Shown here one piece after another: positions 36,384 to 47,015 of a stretch of DNA of 64,000 nucleotides. The notes under the pieces are model-generated. The model saw only the letters and a program-made list of their open reading frames with translations. It searched no databases and had not been told where the DNA came from. Each line of letters opens with the position of its first letter. Position 1 is the first letter of the stretch. The stretch covers positions 536,809 through 600,808 of the forward strand of contig NZ_LMNA01000030.1 in assembly GCF_001422445.1 (NCBI RefSeq), written 5' to 3'. This DNA is from Pseudorhodoferax sp. Leaf274. GTDB lineage: Bacteria > Pseudomonadota > Gammaproteobacteria > Burkholderiales > Burkholderiaceae_C. A program made the translations under genes and the position numbers.

Positions 36384-37373
36384 CTACCGGACGTCCTGGA
36401 TCTTCTTGATGTTCTCGGCGCCGAACTCCTTGGCGTAGGCGGCGTAGGCGGGCTTCAGCGCTTCCTGGAAGGCGGTCTTGTCGACGTTGCGCACCACCTG
36501 CATGCCTTCCTTCTCCATCAGCGCGACGCCGTTGGCATCGTCCTCGTCGACCTTCTTGCGCTGGGCCGCGGTGCCGACCTTGGCCGCGTCGAGGAACACC
36601 TTCTTGTCGGCGTCAGACAGCTTGCCCCACAGCCTGGTGGAGACCAGCAGCAGGGCGGGCGAGTAGACATGGCCCGTCAGCGAGGCGTACTTCTGAACCT
36701 GCCAGAACTTGGAGCTGATGATGACCGGGATCGGGTTCTCCTGGCCGTCGACCGTGCCCTGCTGCAGCGCGCCGAACACCTCGGGGAAGGCCATCGGCGT
36801 GGGCAGAATGCCAAAGGTGCGGTAGCCGTCCATGTGCACCTTGTTCTCCATGGTGCGTACCTTCAGGCCCTTGGCGTCTTCGGGCTTGACGATGGCGCGC
36901 TTGCTGTTGGTCATGTGGCGAAAGCCGTTCTCGGTCCAGGTCAGCGCCACCAGGCCCTTGGCCGGGAACTTGGTCAGCAGCTCCTGGCCGATCGGGCCGT
37001 CGAACACCTTGCGCGCATGGTCGTAGTCGCGGAACAGGAAGGGGATGTCGACCACCTTGATCTCGGGCACGAAGTTTCCGACCGGGCCGGTCGAGGTGAT
37101 CACCGCGTCCTGCGTGCCGAGCTGCACGGCCTCGATCTGCTCGCGCTCGCCGCCCAGGGCCGAGCTCGGGAACTGCTGGCACTTGTAGCGCGCCTGGGTG
37201 TTCTTCTCGATCTCGGCGCAGAAGGTGGTCGAGCCGACCCAGTAGTGCGAATCCTTGGCCGGCGTGTAGCCGATCTTGAGCACGGTCTGGGCCGAGGCGC
37301 CGACGGCGAGCAGGGCCAGGGTGGCGGCGATGCCGGTGCGGGCGAGCGTGAGAGCGGGGTTGATCTGGGGCAT
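36384..37373 (-). CDS. TRAP substrate-binding protein in the sugar-acid operon
   Basis: The 329-residue protein has a Sec signal peptide (about 11-29, ending GASAQ). Its DctP-type domain contains LKIGYTPAKDSHYWVG, the arginine region GLKVRTMENKVHMDGY (about 170) and ALQQGTVDGQENPI. The arginine contacts a carboxylate in this family, so an aldonate-type ligand such as apionate fits. No dctQ or dctM gene is adjacent. The nearest permease pair is 8 kb away at 26.7-28.8 kb and belongs to another subgroup. The protein must share a permease or use one encoded elsewhere. It sits between the ApnO-like and RuBisCO-like genes. Confidence 0.85.
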   Translation of the reverse strand: MPQINPALTLARTGIAATLALLAVGASAQTVLKIGYTPAKDSHYWVGSTTFCAEIEKNTQARYKCQQFPSSALGGEREQIEAVQLGTQDAVITSTGPVGNFVPEIKVVDIPFLFRDYDHARKVFDGPIGQELLTKFPAKGLVALTWTENGFRHMTNSKRAIVKPEDAKGLKVRTMENKVHMDGYRTFGILPTPMAFPEVFGALQQGTVDGQENPIPVIISSKFWQVQKYASLTGHVYSPALLLVSTRLWGKLSDADKKVFLDAAKVGTAAQRKKVDEDDANGVALMEKEGMQVVRNVDKTAFQEALKPAYAAYAKEFGAENIKKIQDVR

Positions 37374-37410
37374 GCGGTGTCTCCTTGGTTTTCGTTGTGG
37401 ACTGTGGCCG

Positions 37411-38241
37411 TCAGGTGATGCGCCGGATGCTCTCGGCGATCTCGTCGCGTTCGAACACGCCCTTCCAGTCCTCGCGCATGAGCCGCGGCTTGCCGAAGGT
37501 GATGGCCTTGTTGCAGGCGTCGGAGAACTGGCCCGGGATCTCCTTGAAGATCACGGCCGACAGGATGGTCATGTGGCCGAGCAGGAAGTCGCGCGCCGCA
37601 TCGGCCGGCACGCCGCGGCCGACCACCTCGTCCATGGCCTCGCGCATCACGTCCAGCAGCGTGGCGCAGACGGTTTCCGACAGGCCGGGCTCCAGCAGCG
37701 CCATCTGCTCCACCGTCACGCGGTACGAGCGCAGGATGGGCGCGTAGATGGTCCTGGCGATCTCTTCGCCGAGGTCGAAGTCGGCCGGCGTTCCCTGCAT
37801 CAGCGCGCTGACGACCGACTGCGGCGCGTGGCCGCCGCCGAAGAAGTCGGGCAGGCCGTCCTTGCGCAGCTCGGCGCTGAAGATCGGCGGGTGGCAGGGA
37901 TGGGCCACGAAGTACGCCAGGTCGGCCCGCTCGGGCAGGTGGCCCGCGAACGGCGCCGCGGCATCGAGCAGCATCACCATGGTGCCGGGCGCCAGCTGCG
38001 GCGCGATGGCATGGGCGATCTTGCCGATCAGCGTGTCGGGCACGGCGAGGATGACGACCTGCGCGCCGTCCAGCGCCGCGGCCTGCTCCACGCATTCGAT
38101 GCCGGCTTCATCGCGCAGCCGTTGGCGGCCGGTCTCGCCCACCTCCACATGGCGCACCGCAAAGCGCGAGCCTTGCAGATTCCTGGCCAGCCGCACGCCC
38201 ATTTTTCCGCCTGCTCCGAGCAGGGCAATCGTCGTCGTCAT
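37411..38241 (-). CDS. apnO: PGDH_C-type oxidoreductase, probable D-apionate oxidoisomerase
   Basis: The 276-residue enzyme has an N-terminal Rossmann fold (ALLGAGGKMG, 6-15) and a C-terminal all-helical domain of the phosphogluconate-dehydrogenase-like PGDH_C type, with LSETVCATLLDVMREAMDEV and GHMTILSAVIFKEIPG. D-apionate oxidoisomerase (ApnO) belongs to this small family and converts D-apionate to 3-oxo-isoapionate. The following kinase and RuBisCO-like genes are exactly the next steps of that route, which supports the name. Histidines in AHPCHPPIF (about 110) may be catalytic. The symbol is inferred from family and context, and the substrate is not proven. It is 31 nt downstream of the secreted hydrolase gene. 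Confidence 0.7.
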   Translation of the reverse strand: MTTTIALLGAGGKMGVRLARNLQGSRFAVRHVEVGETGRQRLRDEAGIECVEQAAALDGAQVVILAVPDTLIGKIAHAIAPQLAPGTMVMLLDAAAPFAGHLPERADLAYFVAHPCHPPIFSAELRKDGLPDFFGGGHAPQSVVSALMQGTPADFDLGEEIARTIYAPILRSYRVTVEQMALLEPGLSETVCATLLDVMREAMDEVVGRGVPADAARDFLLGHMTILSAVIFKEIPGQFSDACNKAITFGKPRLMREDWKGVFERDEIAESIRRIT

Positions 38242-38272
38242 CGTGTCTCCTGTTGCAAAACGGGGTGGTGTT

Positions 38273-39772
38273 TCAGCGCGCCTTGCGCACCTGGCGGAAC
38301 ATCCAGTCGATCATGTCCTGGTCCTTGTACGAGGCCTCCCACGAGAAGTGGCCGTTGCGCGTGACCATGCCGAGTTCGCGGAAGTTGTCGCCGTTGCCGT
38401 ACTGGTACTCGGTGTAGTGCACCTCGGTGCCGCTGTGCTGGTTGGCCGCCAGGTAGTTGCGCACCAGCGGCGTGCTGCGCGTCATGGCACCGGCCGCAGG
38501 TGTTAGCCGGCCCGTGGCGTCGACCTGGGCCTTGCCCGTCAGCGCGCTGAAGGGCACGCGCGAGCCGAGCCGGCTGACCACCGGGTCGGTGTCGGTGTGG
38601 CCCAGCCACACCGGGATGGCCACGTGGCGGTAGTCCACCGCCTGCAGCTCGGCGACGAGGCGGGCCTCCTTCTGGGCCGGCGTTTCGTTGGCCACGGGGG
38701 CGAAGATGCTCTTGGGCACGCCGTTGAAGATCGCCGCCGCGGCGAACTTGCGCGAGATGGCGGGGTTGGCGTCGGTGATGATCTTCCACGAGCCCATGCC
38801 GCCCATCGACAGGCCGGTCAGGTACAGCCGGTCGGTGTCGATGGCAGGGTTCTCGGCGATGACCTTGTCGACCAGCGCCAGCAGCAGCTTCATCGTGTCG
38901 GTGCCGCGCCTGCCGCCTTCGCCGTTGGCATCGAGCGTGTCGCGCGCGGGTGCCTGGGGCACGAGGACGAAGCTCCTCTCGGGTGCGCGGCTGACCCAGG
39001 CCACGCCCCCCTGGTTGGCCTGCAGCGGCGACTTCACGTCGGCCCGGAAGTCCGTCGGAAAGTGCGCGTAGTCATGGCTCTGGCCAGAGCCGTGCAGGAA
39101 CAGCACCAGCGGAATCTTGGCGCCGGCCGGCAGCTCGGCAGGCTTGTAGAAGTTGTAGCCCAGCGACTTGGTGAGAGGGTTGGCGGGCATCTCGAACACG
39201 CCCTGCACGAAGTCGTCGGCGACCAGCATCTTGCTGCCGGCCTGCTGGAAGGTCGCGCCGGCCTTCAGCAGTTCGACCGTGGAGCCCGGCTGCTTGGCCG
39301 AGGCATTCGGCGCGAAGAAGTTCAGGTCGTGCTGCAGCCGCACCTCGTAGACCATCTTGTCCTGGTACGGAATCATCTGGCGGATGCCGGGGTTGAAGCC
39401 GGCGTACCACGACGACGCGTTGAGGTCGTCCGGGTCCATCTCCACGATCACGTAGCGGCCCTGGCTGGCGCTGCCGATCTCCGGCTTGGCGCTGGTGTAG
39501 GCCTTGGTGACGGTGCGCGGCGCCTTGGCCACCGCGCTGTTGGCGATCAGCTCGCCGGCATAGGTCTTCACGGGGAGCAGTTCGGCGTTGACCTGGAAGG
39601 CGTTTTCCAGCCGCCACTGCAAGGGCAGATCACGCCCGACATCGATGGCCACCGCCACGACACGCGGATTGGCCTCGCGCACGGTCGAGAGCAGCGTGAA
39701 CGGGTAGCTCTGGGCCTGCGCCAGGCCCGAGGCACAGACCAGTGCCGCCAGCGACAGCAGTTTCTTCAGCAT
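38273..39772 (-). CDS. Secreted alpha/beta hydrolase, PHB-depolymerase/esterase-like
   Basis: The 499-residue protein has a signal peptide (MLKKLLSLAALVCASGLAQA) and a beta-rich N-terminal domain of about 200 residues. A hydrolase domain follows, with the oxyanion FLHGSGQ, the nucleophile elbow GLSMGG (Ser322), a likely acid in GHTDTDPV, and a likely catalytic His in NGHFSWE near the C-terminus. The layout resembles secreted esterases (CE1 or PHB depolymerase-like). It opens the putative sugar-acid operon and could release a sugar acid from an esterified plant polymer before uptake. That role is inference from position. The operator for the GntR regulator lies 50 nt before its start. Confidence 0.75.
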   Translation of the reverse strand: MLKKLLSLAALVCASGLAQAQSYPFTLLSTVREANPRVVAVAIDVGRDLPLQWRLENAFQVNAELLPVKTYAGELIANSAVAKAPRTVTKAYTSAKPEIGSASQGRYVIVEMDPDDLNASSWYAGFNPGIRQMIPYQDKMVYEVRLQHDLNFFAPNASAKQPGSTVELLKAGATFQQAGSKMLVADDFVQGVFEMPANPLTKSLGYNFYKPAELPAGAKIPLVLFLHGSGQSHDYAHFPTDFRADVKSPLQANQGGVAWVSRAPERSFVLVPQAPARDTLDANGEGGRRGTDTMKLLLALVDKVIAENPAIDTDRLYLTGLSMGGMGSWKIITDANPAISRKFAAAAIFNGVPKSIFAPVANETPAQKEARLVAELQAVDYRHVAIPVWLGHTDTDPVVSRLGSRVPFSALTGKAQVDATGRLTPAAGAMTRSTPLVRNYLAANQHSGTEVHYTEYQYGNGDNFRELGMVTRNGHFSWEASYKDQDMIDWMFRQVRKAR

Positions 39773-39821
39773 CGTGGATGTCTCCTCCAGCAGCCCGGTA
39801 TGGGCTTGTGTTGTGGCCTGA

Positions 39822-39832
39822 TGGTATGACGA
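39822..39832. promoter_or_regulatory. FadR-family operator before the apionate-like operon
   Basis: TGGTATGACGA matches the FadR-subfamily consensus TNGTNNNACNA at every fixed position. It lies 50 nt upstream of the first gene (start 39772, minus strand), where it could overlap the promoter. The operon's last gene encodes a FadR-type regulator, which makes it the likely ligand. The match has only six fixed bases, so chance is not excluded. Confidence 0.55.
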
Positions 39833-39909
39833 CTAGGCCAGAATCTGGGCGACTTGAGGGTAAGTCCCAGGATTCCTGAGATTCGCCGGCCGTGCGCCGG
39901 AGCGCCGGC

Positions 39910-41031
39910 TCAGCGCCGGCCGAGCTTGCGGTACACCGTCGCGCGGCTGATGCCCAGCCGGCGCGCAGCCAGCGCCACGTTGCCGCGCGCCGCATCCACG
40001 GCCTGGCGGATCAGCGCATCCTCGACCGTCTTGAGCGGCAGCGGGGCCTCGCCCGCATCGCGCCGGTCGGCCGCGTGCGCCTGCGCCCACAGCCGCAGGC
40101 CGGACCACAGCGGCACGTCGAACGGCCCCCCATGCAGTGCGGCGTCGAACAGGCTGGCGTGGGGCATGGCGAACAGTGCATCGGCGTGCACCGCGGCGTT
40201 GTGCGGCGCCAGCGCCAGCATGGCGCGCGCCGCCGGGTTGGCGGCCACCACCAGGCCGTCGCCGTCCAGGCCGAGCAGGCCGTCACTGTCGCCGCCGGGC
40301 AGGGCGCCGGGCCAGCTCAGCCGCAGCGCCAGCGCATGGGGCACGGCCAGCGCCAGCGCGTTGTCGATGCTGCAGGCGGCCTGCGCCGCCAGGTGCTGCA
40401 GCTCGGGCCGTTCGGCCACGTCGATGCCGGTCAGGTCCAGCATGCCCGCGAGTTGCCCATCGGCCCCGCGCACGGGCGCACCGGCGCAGCTGTAGGCGCC
40501 CGTGTCGGCGAAGAAGTGCTCGGCGCGGTGCAGCCAGACCGGCTGCTGCTCGAACAAGGCGGCGCCGATCGCCGTGGTGCCCACGCGCTGCTCGGACAGG
40601 TCGGTGCCGATGCGCGTGATCAACACAGCGCGGCGGTCACTGCGGTCGATGGCGCCATGCGCGTCGACCACCACGCCCTGGGCGTTGGTCAGCAGCGCGA
40701 AGTAGCGCGTGTGCGCCAGGGCCTGCGCCACGCGCTCCAGCACCGGCCGCGCCGCGGCCACGAGCCGGCGGTTGTGCTCGGCGGCCGCACGCGCCTGCAC
40801 GGGCGAGACGGCGTCGAAGTCCAGCGCCTGCTCGGGCCGGTGGCCGGCCGCCAGGCAGCGCTGCCAGGAGCGTTCGATCCACGGCGCCACCAAGCCCTGC
40901 AGGGCGGGCACGCGCTCGCCCAGCACCTGTTCGCGCGCGCGCCGGATCGGCTCGGTGCGGTCGGGCAGGGGAGGCGGTGACGACTGCAGCATGGTCTTGG
41001 TGGCGGCGCGCGCATTGTGCGGCTGTTTCAT
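39910..41031 (-). CDS. GAF-Fis regulator without AAA+ domain, AcoR-like
   Basis: The 373-residue protein has an AcoR-type N-terminal GAF-containing region (about 30-240, with [32 protein letters not shown] and [21 protein letters not shown]). It ends in a Fis-type helix-turn-helix ([20 protein letters not shown]). The AAA+ ATPase domain that normally sits between these parts in sigma-54 activators is missing, so it cannot remodel sigma-54 polymerase and probably acts as an ordinary regulator. It is divergent from coxS with 114 nt between starts, and it likely controls the molybdenum hydroxylase cluster. Confidence 0.82.
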   Translation of the reverse strand: MKQPHNARAATKTMLQSSPPPLPDRTEPIRRAREQVLGERVPALQGLVAPWIERSWQRCLAAGHRPEQALDFDAVSPVQARAAAEHNRRLVAAARPVLERVAQALAHTRYFALLTNAQGVVVDAHGAIDRSDRRAVLITRIGTDLSEQRVGTTAIGAALFEQQPVWLHRAEHFFADTGAYSCAGAPVRGADGQLAGMLDLTGIDVAERPELQHLAAQAACSIDNALALAVPHALALRLSWPGALPGGDSDGLLGLDGDGLVVAANPAARAMLALAPHNAAVHADALFAMPHASLFDAALHGGPFDVPLWSGLRLWAQAHAADRRDAGEAPLPLKTVEDALIRQAVDAARGNVALAARRLGISRATVYRKLGRR

Positions 41032-41145
41032 TTTGAGAATATGTTCGGCGGGCGCGCGTGTCCAAGGGTTTCGCCTAGGTGTTGTACCGTGGTGCCTCCC
41101 AACAATGCGTGCGGACCCCACACCCCACAGATGGAGAAACATCCT

Positions 41146-41619
41146 ATGCAGGTACAACTGACGGTCAACGGCAAGCAGGTTTCGGTGGACGTGCCGCCCA
41201 ACACCCTGCTGGTCCAGACGATCCGAGAACACCTTCACCTGACCGGCACGCACGTCGGCTGCGACACCGCCCAGTGCGGCGCCTGCACCGTGATCCTGAA
41301 CGGCCGCGCGGTGAAGTCCTGCAACGTGCTGGCCGCGCAGGTGGCCGGTGCCGAGATCACCACCATCGAAGGCCTGGCCAAGGAAGACGGCACGCTGCAC
41401 CCGATGCAGGCCGCGTTCAAGGAATGCCACGGCCTGCAATGCGGCTTCTGCACCACCGGCATGGTGATGAGTGCGGTCGACCTGTGCACCCACCATCCCG
41501 AGGCCGACGAGACCGAGATCCGCGAGCTGCTGGAAGGCAACATCTGCCGCTGTACCGGCTACCAGAACATCGTCAAGGCCGTGGCGCTGGGCAAGGCCAA
41601 CATGGCCGCCACGGCCTGA
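41146..41619 (+). CDS. coxS: Molybdenum hydroxylase [2Fe-2S] subunit (CoxS type)
   Basis: The 157-residue iron-sulfur subunit has two clusters. The plant-ferredoxin-like one is bound by CDTAQCGAC and a later Cys (VKSC). The helical second domain is bound by CGFC and CRCTGY. It passes electrons from the molybdenum site to FAD. GGAG at 41133-41136 favours the ATG at 41146. An in-frame ATG at 41131 would add five residues and leave no ribosome site. coxL begins 23 nt downstream. The order S-L-M differs from the M-S-L order of the classical carbon monoxide dehydrogenase operon. Confidence 0.93.
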   Translation: MQVQLTVNGKQVSVDVPPNTLLVQTIREHLHLTGTHVGCDTAQCGACTVILNGRAVKSCNVLAAQVAGAEITTIEGLAKEDGTLHPMQAAFKECHGLQCGFCTTGMVMSAVDLCTHHPEADETEIRELLEGNICRCTGYQNIVKAVALGKANMAATA

Positions 41620-41642
41620 AGAATCGGGAAGAGAGGCACACC

Positions 41643-44015
<2,373 letters not shown>

Positions 44016-44026
44016 GGGAAAACAAC

Positions 44027-44818
44027 ATGTACGCATTCACGATCGAACGCCCGGCCAGCGCGGCCGACGCTGCCAAGCTCGCCGCCGCGGGCGCCCGCCC
44101 GCTGGCTGGAGGCCAGACCCTGCTGGCCTCCATGAAGCTGCGGCTGGCCGACCCCGGCCAGCTGGTCGACCTGGGCGGCATCGCCGACCTGGCCGGCATC
44201 AGGAAGGAAGGCGACGCCATCGTCATCGGCGCCATGACGCGCCACCTGGCCGTGGCCAACAGTGCCGAGGTGCAGGCCGCGATCCCCGCGCTGGCCGACC
44301 TGGCCAGCCACATCGGCGACCGCCAGGTGCGCGCCATGGGCACGCTGGGCGGCTCGGTGGCCAACAACGACCCTTCGGCCTGCTACCCCAGCGCGGTGCT
44401 GGCCTTGGGCGCCACGGTCATCACCACGCAGCGCGAGATCGCGGCCGATGATTTCTTCACCGGCATGTTCTCGACCGCGCTGGAAGAGGGCGAGCTGATC
44501 ACCGCGATCCGCTTCCCGACGCCGAAGCGCGCGGCCTACCTCAAGTTCAAGCAGGCGGCCTCGCGCTTCGCGCTGGTGGGCGTGTTCGTCGCCCAGTTCG
44601 ACAGCGGCGTGCGCGTGGCCGTGACGGGTGCGTCCAGCTGCGTGTTCCGCCACGCCGAGCTGGAGGCCGCGCTCACCAAGAGCTTCACGCCCGAGGCGGC
44701 CGCGGGCGTGAAGATCGACGCGACCGACCTCAACGCCGACATCCACGCATCCGCCGCCTACCGCGCCAACCTGGTCAGCGTGCAGACGCAGCGGGCGGTC
44801 GCCAAGGCACTCGGATAA
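44027..44818 (+). CDS. coxM: Molybdenum hydroxylase FAD subunit (CoxM type)
   Basis: The 263-residue flavoprotein has the FAD-binding motifs AGGQTLL (about 27-33) and a TLGGSVANNDPSACYP segment (about 106-121), followed by a C-terminal CO-dehydrogenase-flavoprotein domain. It accepts electrons from the iron-sulfur subunit and passes them to a membrane or soluble acceptor. It follows coxL after 11 nt. The family usually has 280-290 residues, so this is slightly short. A terminator stands 25 nt after the stop, which separates the structural genes from the maturation genes. Confidence 0.92.
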   Translation: MYAFTIERPASAADAAKLAAAGARPLAGGQTLLASMKLRLADPGQLVDLGGIADLAGIRKEGDAIVIGAMTRHLAVANSAEVQAAIPALADLASHIGDRQVRAMGTLGGSVANNDPSACYPSAVLALGATVITTQREIAADDFFTGMFSTALEEGELITAIRFPTPKRAAYLKFKQAASRFALVGVFVAQFDSGVRVAVTGASSCVFRHAELEAALTKSFTPEAAAGVKIDATDLNADIHASAAYRANLVSVQTQRAVAKALG

Positions 44819-44842
44819 ATTCCAGACCAGAGCGTGCTGCCA

Positions 44843-44867
44843 GGCCCCGTACCCGCGGGGCCTTTTT
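44843..44867 (+). terminator. Terminator after coxM
   Basis: GGCCCCG (44843-44849) pairs with CGGGGCC (44856-44862), followed by TTTTT. The hairpin may reduce, rather than abolish, reading into coxD, since the maturation genes follow only 30 nt later on the same strand without an obvious promoter of their own. Confidence 0.8.
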
Positions 44868-44897
44868 CCTTGCATGCCACCTGCGTGAGGCCGTGCC

Positions 44898-45809
44898 TTG
44901 AGTTCTCCCTCGATTCCTCTGTTCGCCACCATCGACGCCCTGTCGGCCGCACTGGCCGAGGTCGGTTACTTCGCCGACCGACGGCTCGCCACGGCCGTGT
45001 TCCTGGCCTTGAAGCTGGAGCGCCCGCTGCTGCTGGAGGGCGAGCCCGGCGTCGGCAAGACCGAACTGGCCAAGGCGCTCTCGACCGCCTTGCAGCGCCA
45101 GTTGCTGCGCCTGCAGTGCTACGACGGCCTGGAGCAGCGCGAGGCCTTGTACGAATGGAACTACGCCGCCCAGCTGCTGCACATGCGGGCTGCGGAAGGT
45201 CACGAAGATTCCGCCACCTTGGAGCGCGAGGTCTACCAGCCGCGCTACCTGATCCGCCGCCCCTTGCTGCAGGCCCTGCAGACCCCCAGCCCCGGCGCCG
45301 TGCTGCTGATCGACGAGGTCGACCGCGCCGACGAGCCCTTCGAGGCCTTCCTGCTCGAGTACCTGGGCGAGTACCAGGTCAGCGTGCCCGAGATCGGCAC
45401 CATCCGTGCGTTGGTCAATCCGGTGACCATCCTCACCAGCAACCGCACGCGCGAACTCAACGACGCCGTCAAGCGCCGCTGCCTGTACCACTGGCTGGAC
45501 TACCCCGAGCGCGAACGCGAACTGGCCATCGTGCGGGCGCAGGTGCCCCAGGCCAGCGAGGCGTTGTCGGCCCAGGTGGCCGAGGTCGTGGGCCGGCTGC
45601 GCAGCGCGCCGTTTGCCGACGCCTTCCAGCGCGCACCGGGCATCGCCGAAAGCGTGGAGTGGGCCAAGGCGCTGGTTGCGCTGGACACGCTGGCCGTCGA
45701 CCCCGAGGTCATGGCCGACACCGCCGGCATCCTGTTCAAGCAGCGCGAGGACGTGGCTGCGCTGACGCAGGACATGGCCACCGCGCTGCTCAAGCCACTG
45801 GACGCCTGA
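44898..45809 (+). CDS. coxD: MoxR-type AAA+ ATPase (CoxD-like)
   Basis: The 303-residue ATPase has Walker A GEPGVGKT (48-55), Walker B VLLIDEVDRAD, sensor 1 TSNRTREL and an arginine finger region VKRRCLYHW. CoxD belongs to this MoxR group and is needed for maturation of the Cu/Mo or Mo site of CoxL-type enzymes. The start is a TTG with GAGG about 8 nt upstream. No ATG or GTG in the frame gives the intact family N-terminus. Its stop overlaps the ATG of the next gene (TGATG), so the two partner proteins are made together. Confidence 0.9.
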   Translation: MSSPSIPLFATIDALSAALAEVGYFADRRLATAVFLALKLERPLLLEGEPGVGKTELAKALSTALQRQLLRLQCYDGLEQREALYEWNYAAQLLHMRAAEGHEDSATLEREVYQPRYLIRRPLLQALQTPSPGAVLLIDEVDRADEPFEAFLLEYLGEYQVSVPEIGTIRALVNPVTILTSNRTRELNDAVKRRCLYHWLDYPERERELAIVRAQVPQASEALSAQVAEVVGRLRSAPFADAFQRAPGIAESVEWAKALVALDTLAVDPEVMADTAGILFKQREDVAALTQDMATALLKPLDA

Positions 45810-46993
45810 TGCTGCTCGGCGACGCACGCCGCGGCAAGCTGGCCGACAACATCGGCGGCTTTGGCCGCACGCTGCGCCGCGCCGGCATGCGCATCGATCC
45901 GGCGCGCATCGCACTGGCGCAGGAGGCCGCGCTGCTGGTCGATATCGGCCGCCGCGACGAGCTGGCGCATGCGCTGGAGGCCGTGATGCTCAGCCGCGAG
46001 CAGGACCGCGGCGTGTTCCGCGAGCTGTTCGACGCCTACTTCCGCAACCCCGACGTGGCCAACAAGCTGCTCGCGCAGATGCTGCCCACCAGCGAAGGGC
46101 GGGCCGAGCCGAGCAAGCGCCGCCCGCGCGTGAACGAGGCGCTGTCGCCGCAGCGCGCCTTCGCGCAGGCCGTGCCGCCCAAGAAGGACGAGGACAAGAT
46201 CGACTTCGACGCCGCGATGACGGCCAGCGGCCTGCAGCGCCTGAAGCAGGCCGACTTCAACACCTTGTCCGCCAGCGAGTACCGGCTGGTGGAGCGGCTG
46301 GCGCGCGACATCGCGCTGCCTGTTCCCGAGGTGCCCTCGCGCCGCCTGCGGCCGGGCACACGCGGTGGCCGCTTGCACTGGGCCGGCGTGCGGCGCGAGG
46401 CCGCACGCACCGGCGGCGAGATGATCCGCCTGCCGCGGCTGGCCCGCCGCAGCCAGCCGCTGCCGCTCCTGGTGCTGGTCGACGTGTCCGGCTCCATGGA
46501 GCGCTATGCGCGGCTGCTGCTGGCCTTCCTGCACGCGGCCACGCGCGGCCTGCCGCGCCGCGACGTGTTCGCCTTCGGCACCCGCCTCACCGACCTCACG
46601 CCCACCTTCCGCCATGCCGACACCGACGACATGCTGGCCGACGCCGGGCAGCGTATCGCCGACTTCGCCGGCGGCACGCAGCTGGGTGCCAGCCTGCAGA
46701 CGCTGCGCCACGACCACGCCCGCCGCCTGGTCGGCCGCCGCACGCTGGTGCTGCTGGTCAGCGACGGACTGGACACCGGCGAGCCGGCCGTCCTGGCCGA
46801 GCACCTGGGCTGGCTGCGCCGGCGCTGCCGCCGCCTGCTGTGGCTGAACCCGCTGCTGCGCTTCGACGGCTACGCCCCCATCGCGCGTGGGGCTGCCCAA
46901 CTGCACCGGCAGGCGCACGCCATGCTGGCGGTCCACAATCTGGAGCGCTTGCAGGACCTGGCGCGCAGCCTCGCGCAACTGATGAAGCACTGA
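45809..46993 (+). CDS. coxE: VWA-domain protein (CoxE-like)
   Basis: The 394-residue protein has a helical N-terminal half rich in Arg and Ala. Its von Willebrand A domain carries an intact metal-ion-dependent adhesion site, DVSGSM at about 225-230, then GGTQLGAS and VSDGLDTGE. MoxR ATPases and VWA proteins work in pairs, and CoxD/CoxE is the known pair for molybdenum hydroxylase maturation. It is translationally coupled to coxD by a TGATG overlap. It is probably cytoplasmic or membrane-associated. Confidence 0.9.
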   Translation: MLLGDARRGKLADNIGGFGRTLRRAGMRIDPARIALAQEAALLVDIGRRDELAHALEAVMLSREQDRGVFRELFDAYFRNPDVANKLLAQMLPTSEGRAEPSKRRPRVNEALSPQRAFAQAVPPKKDEDKIDFDAAMTASGLQRLKQADFNTLSASEYRLVERLARDIALPVPEVPSRRLRPGTRGGRLHWAGVRREAARTGGEMIRLPRLARRSQPLPLLVLVDVSGSMERYARLLLAFLHAATRGLPRRDVFAFGTRLTDLTPTFRHADTDDMLADAGQRIADFAGGTQLGASLQTLRHDHARRLVGRRTLVLLVSDGLDTGEPAVLAEHLGWLRRRCRRLLWLNPLLRFDGYAPIARGAAQLHRQAHAMLAVHNLERLQDLARSLAQLMKH

Positions 46994-47015
46994 ACAACAA
47001 CCCAGAGGATCCACC

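Noticed and set aside
44898..46993. True carbon monoxide dehydrogenase operon on the strength of coxD/coxE
   Set aside because: The large subunit upstream has the form II motif AYRGAGR and not the AYxCSFR of form I, so CO oxidation is not assumed.
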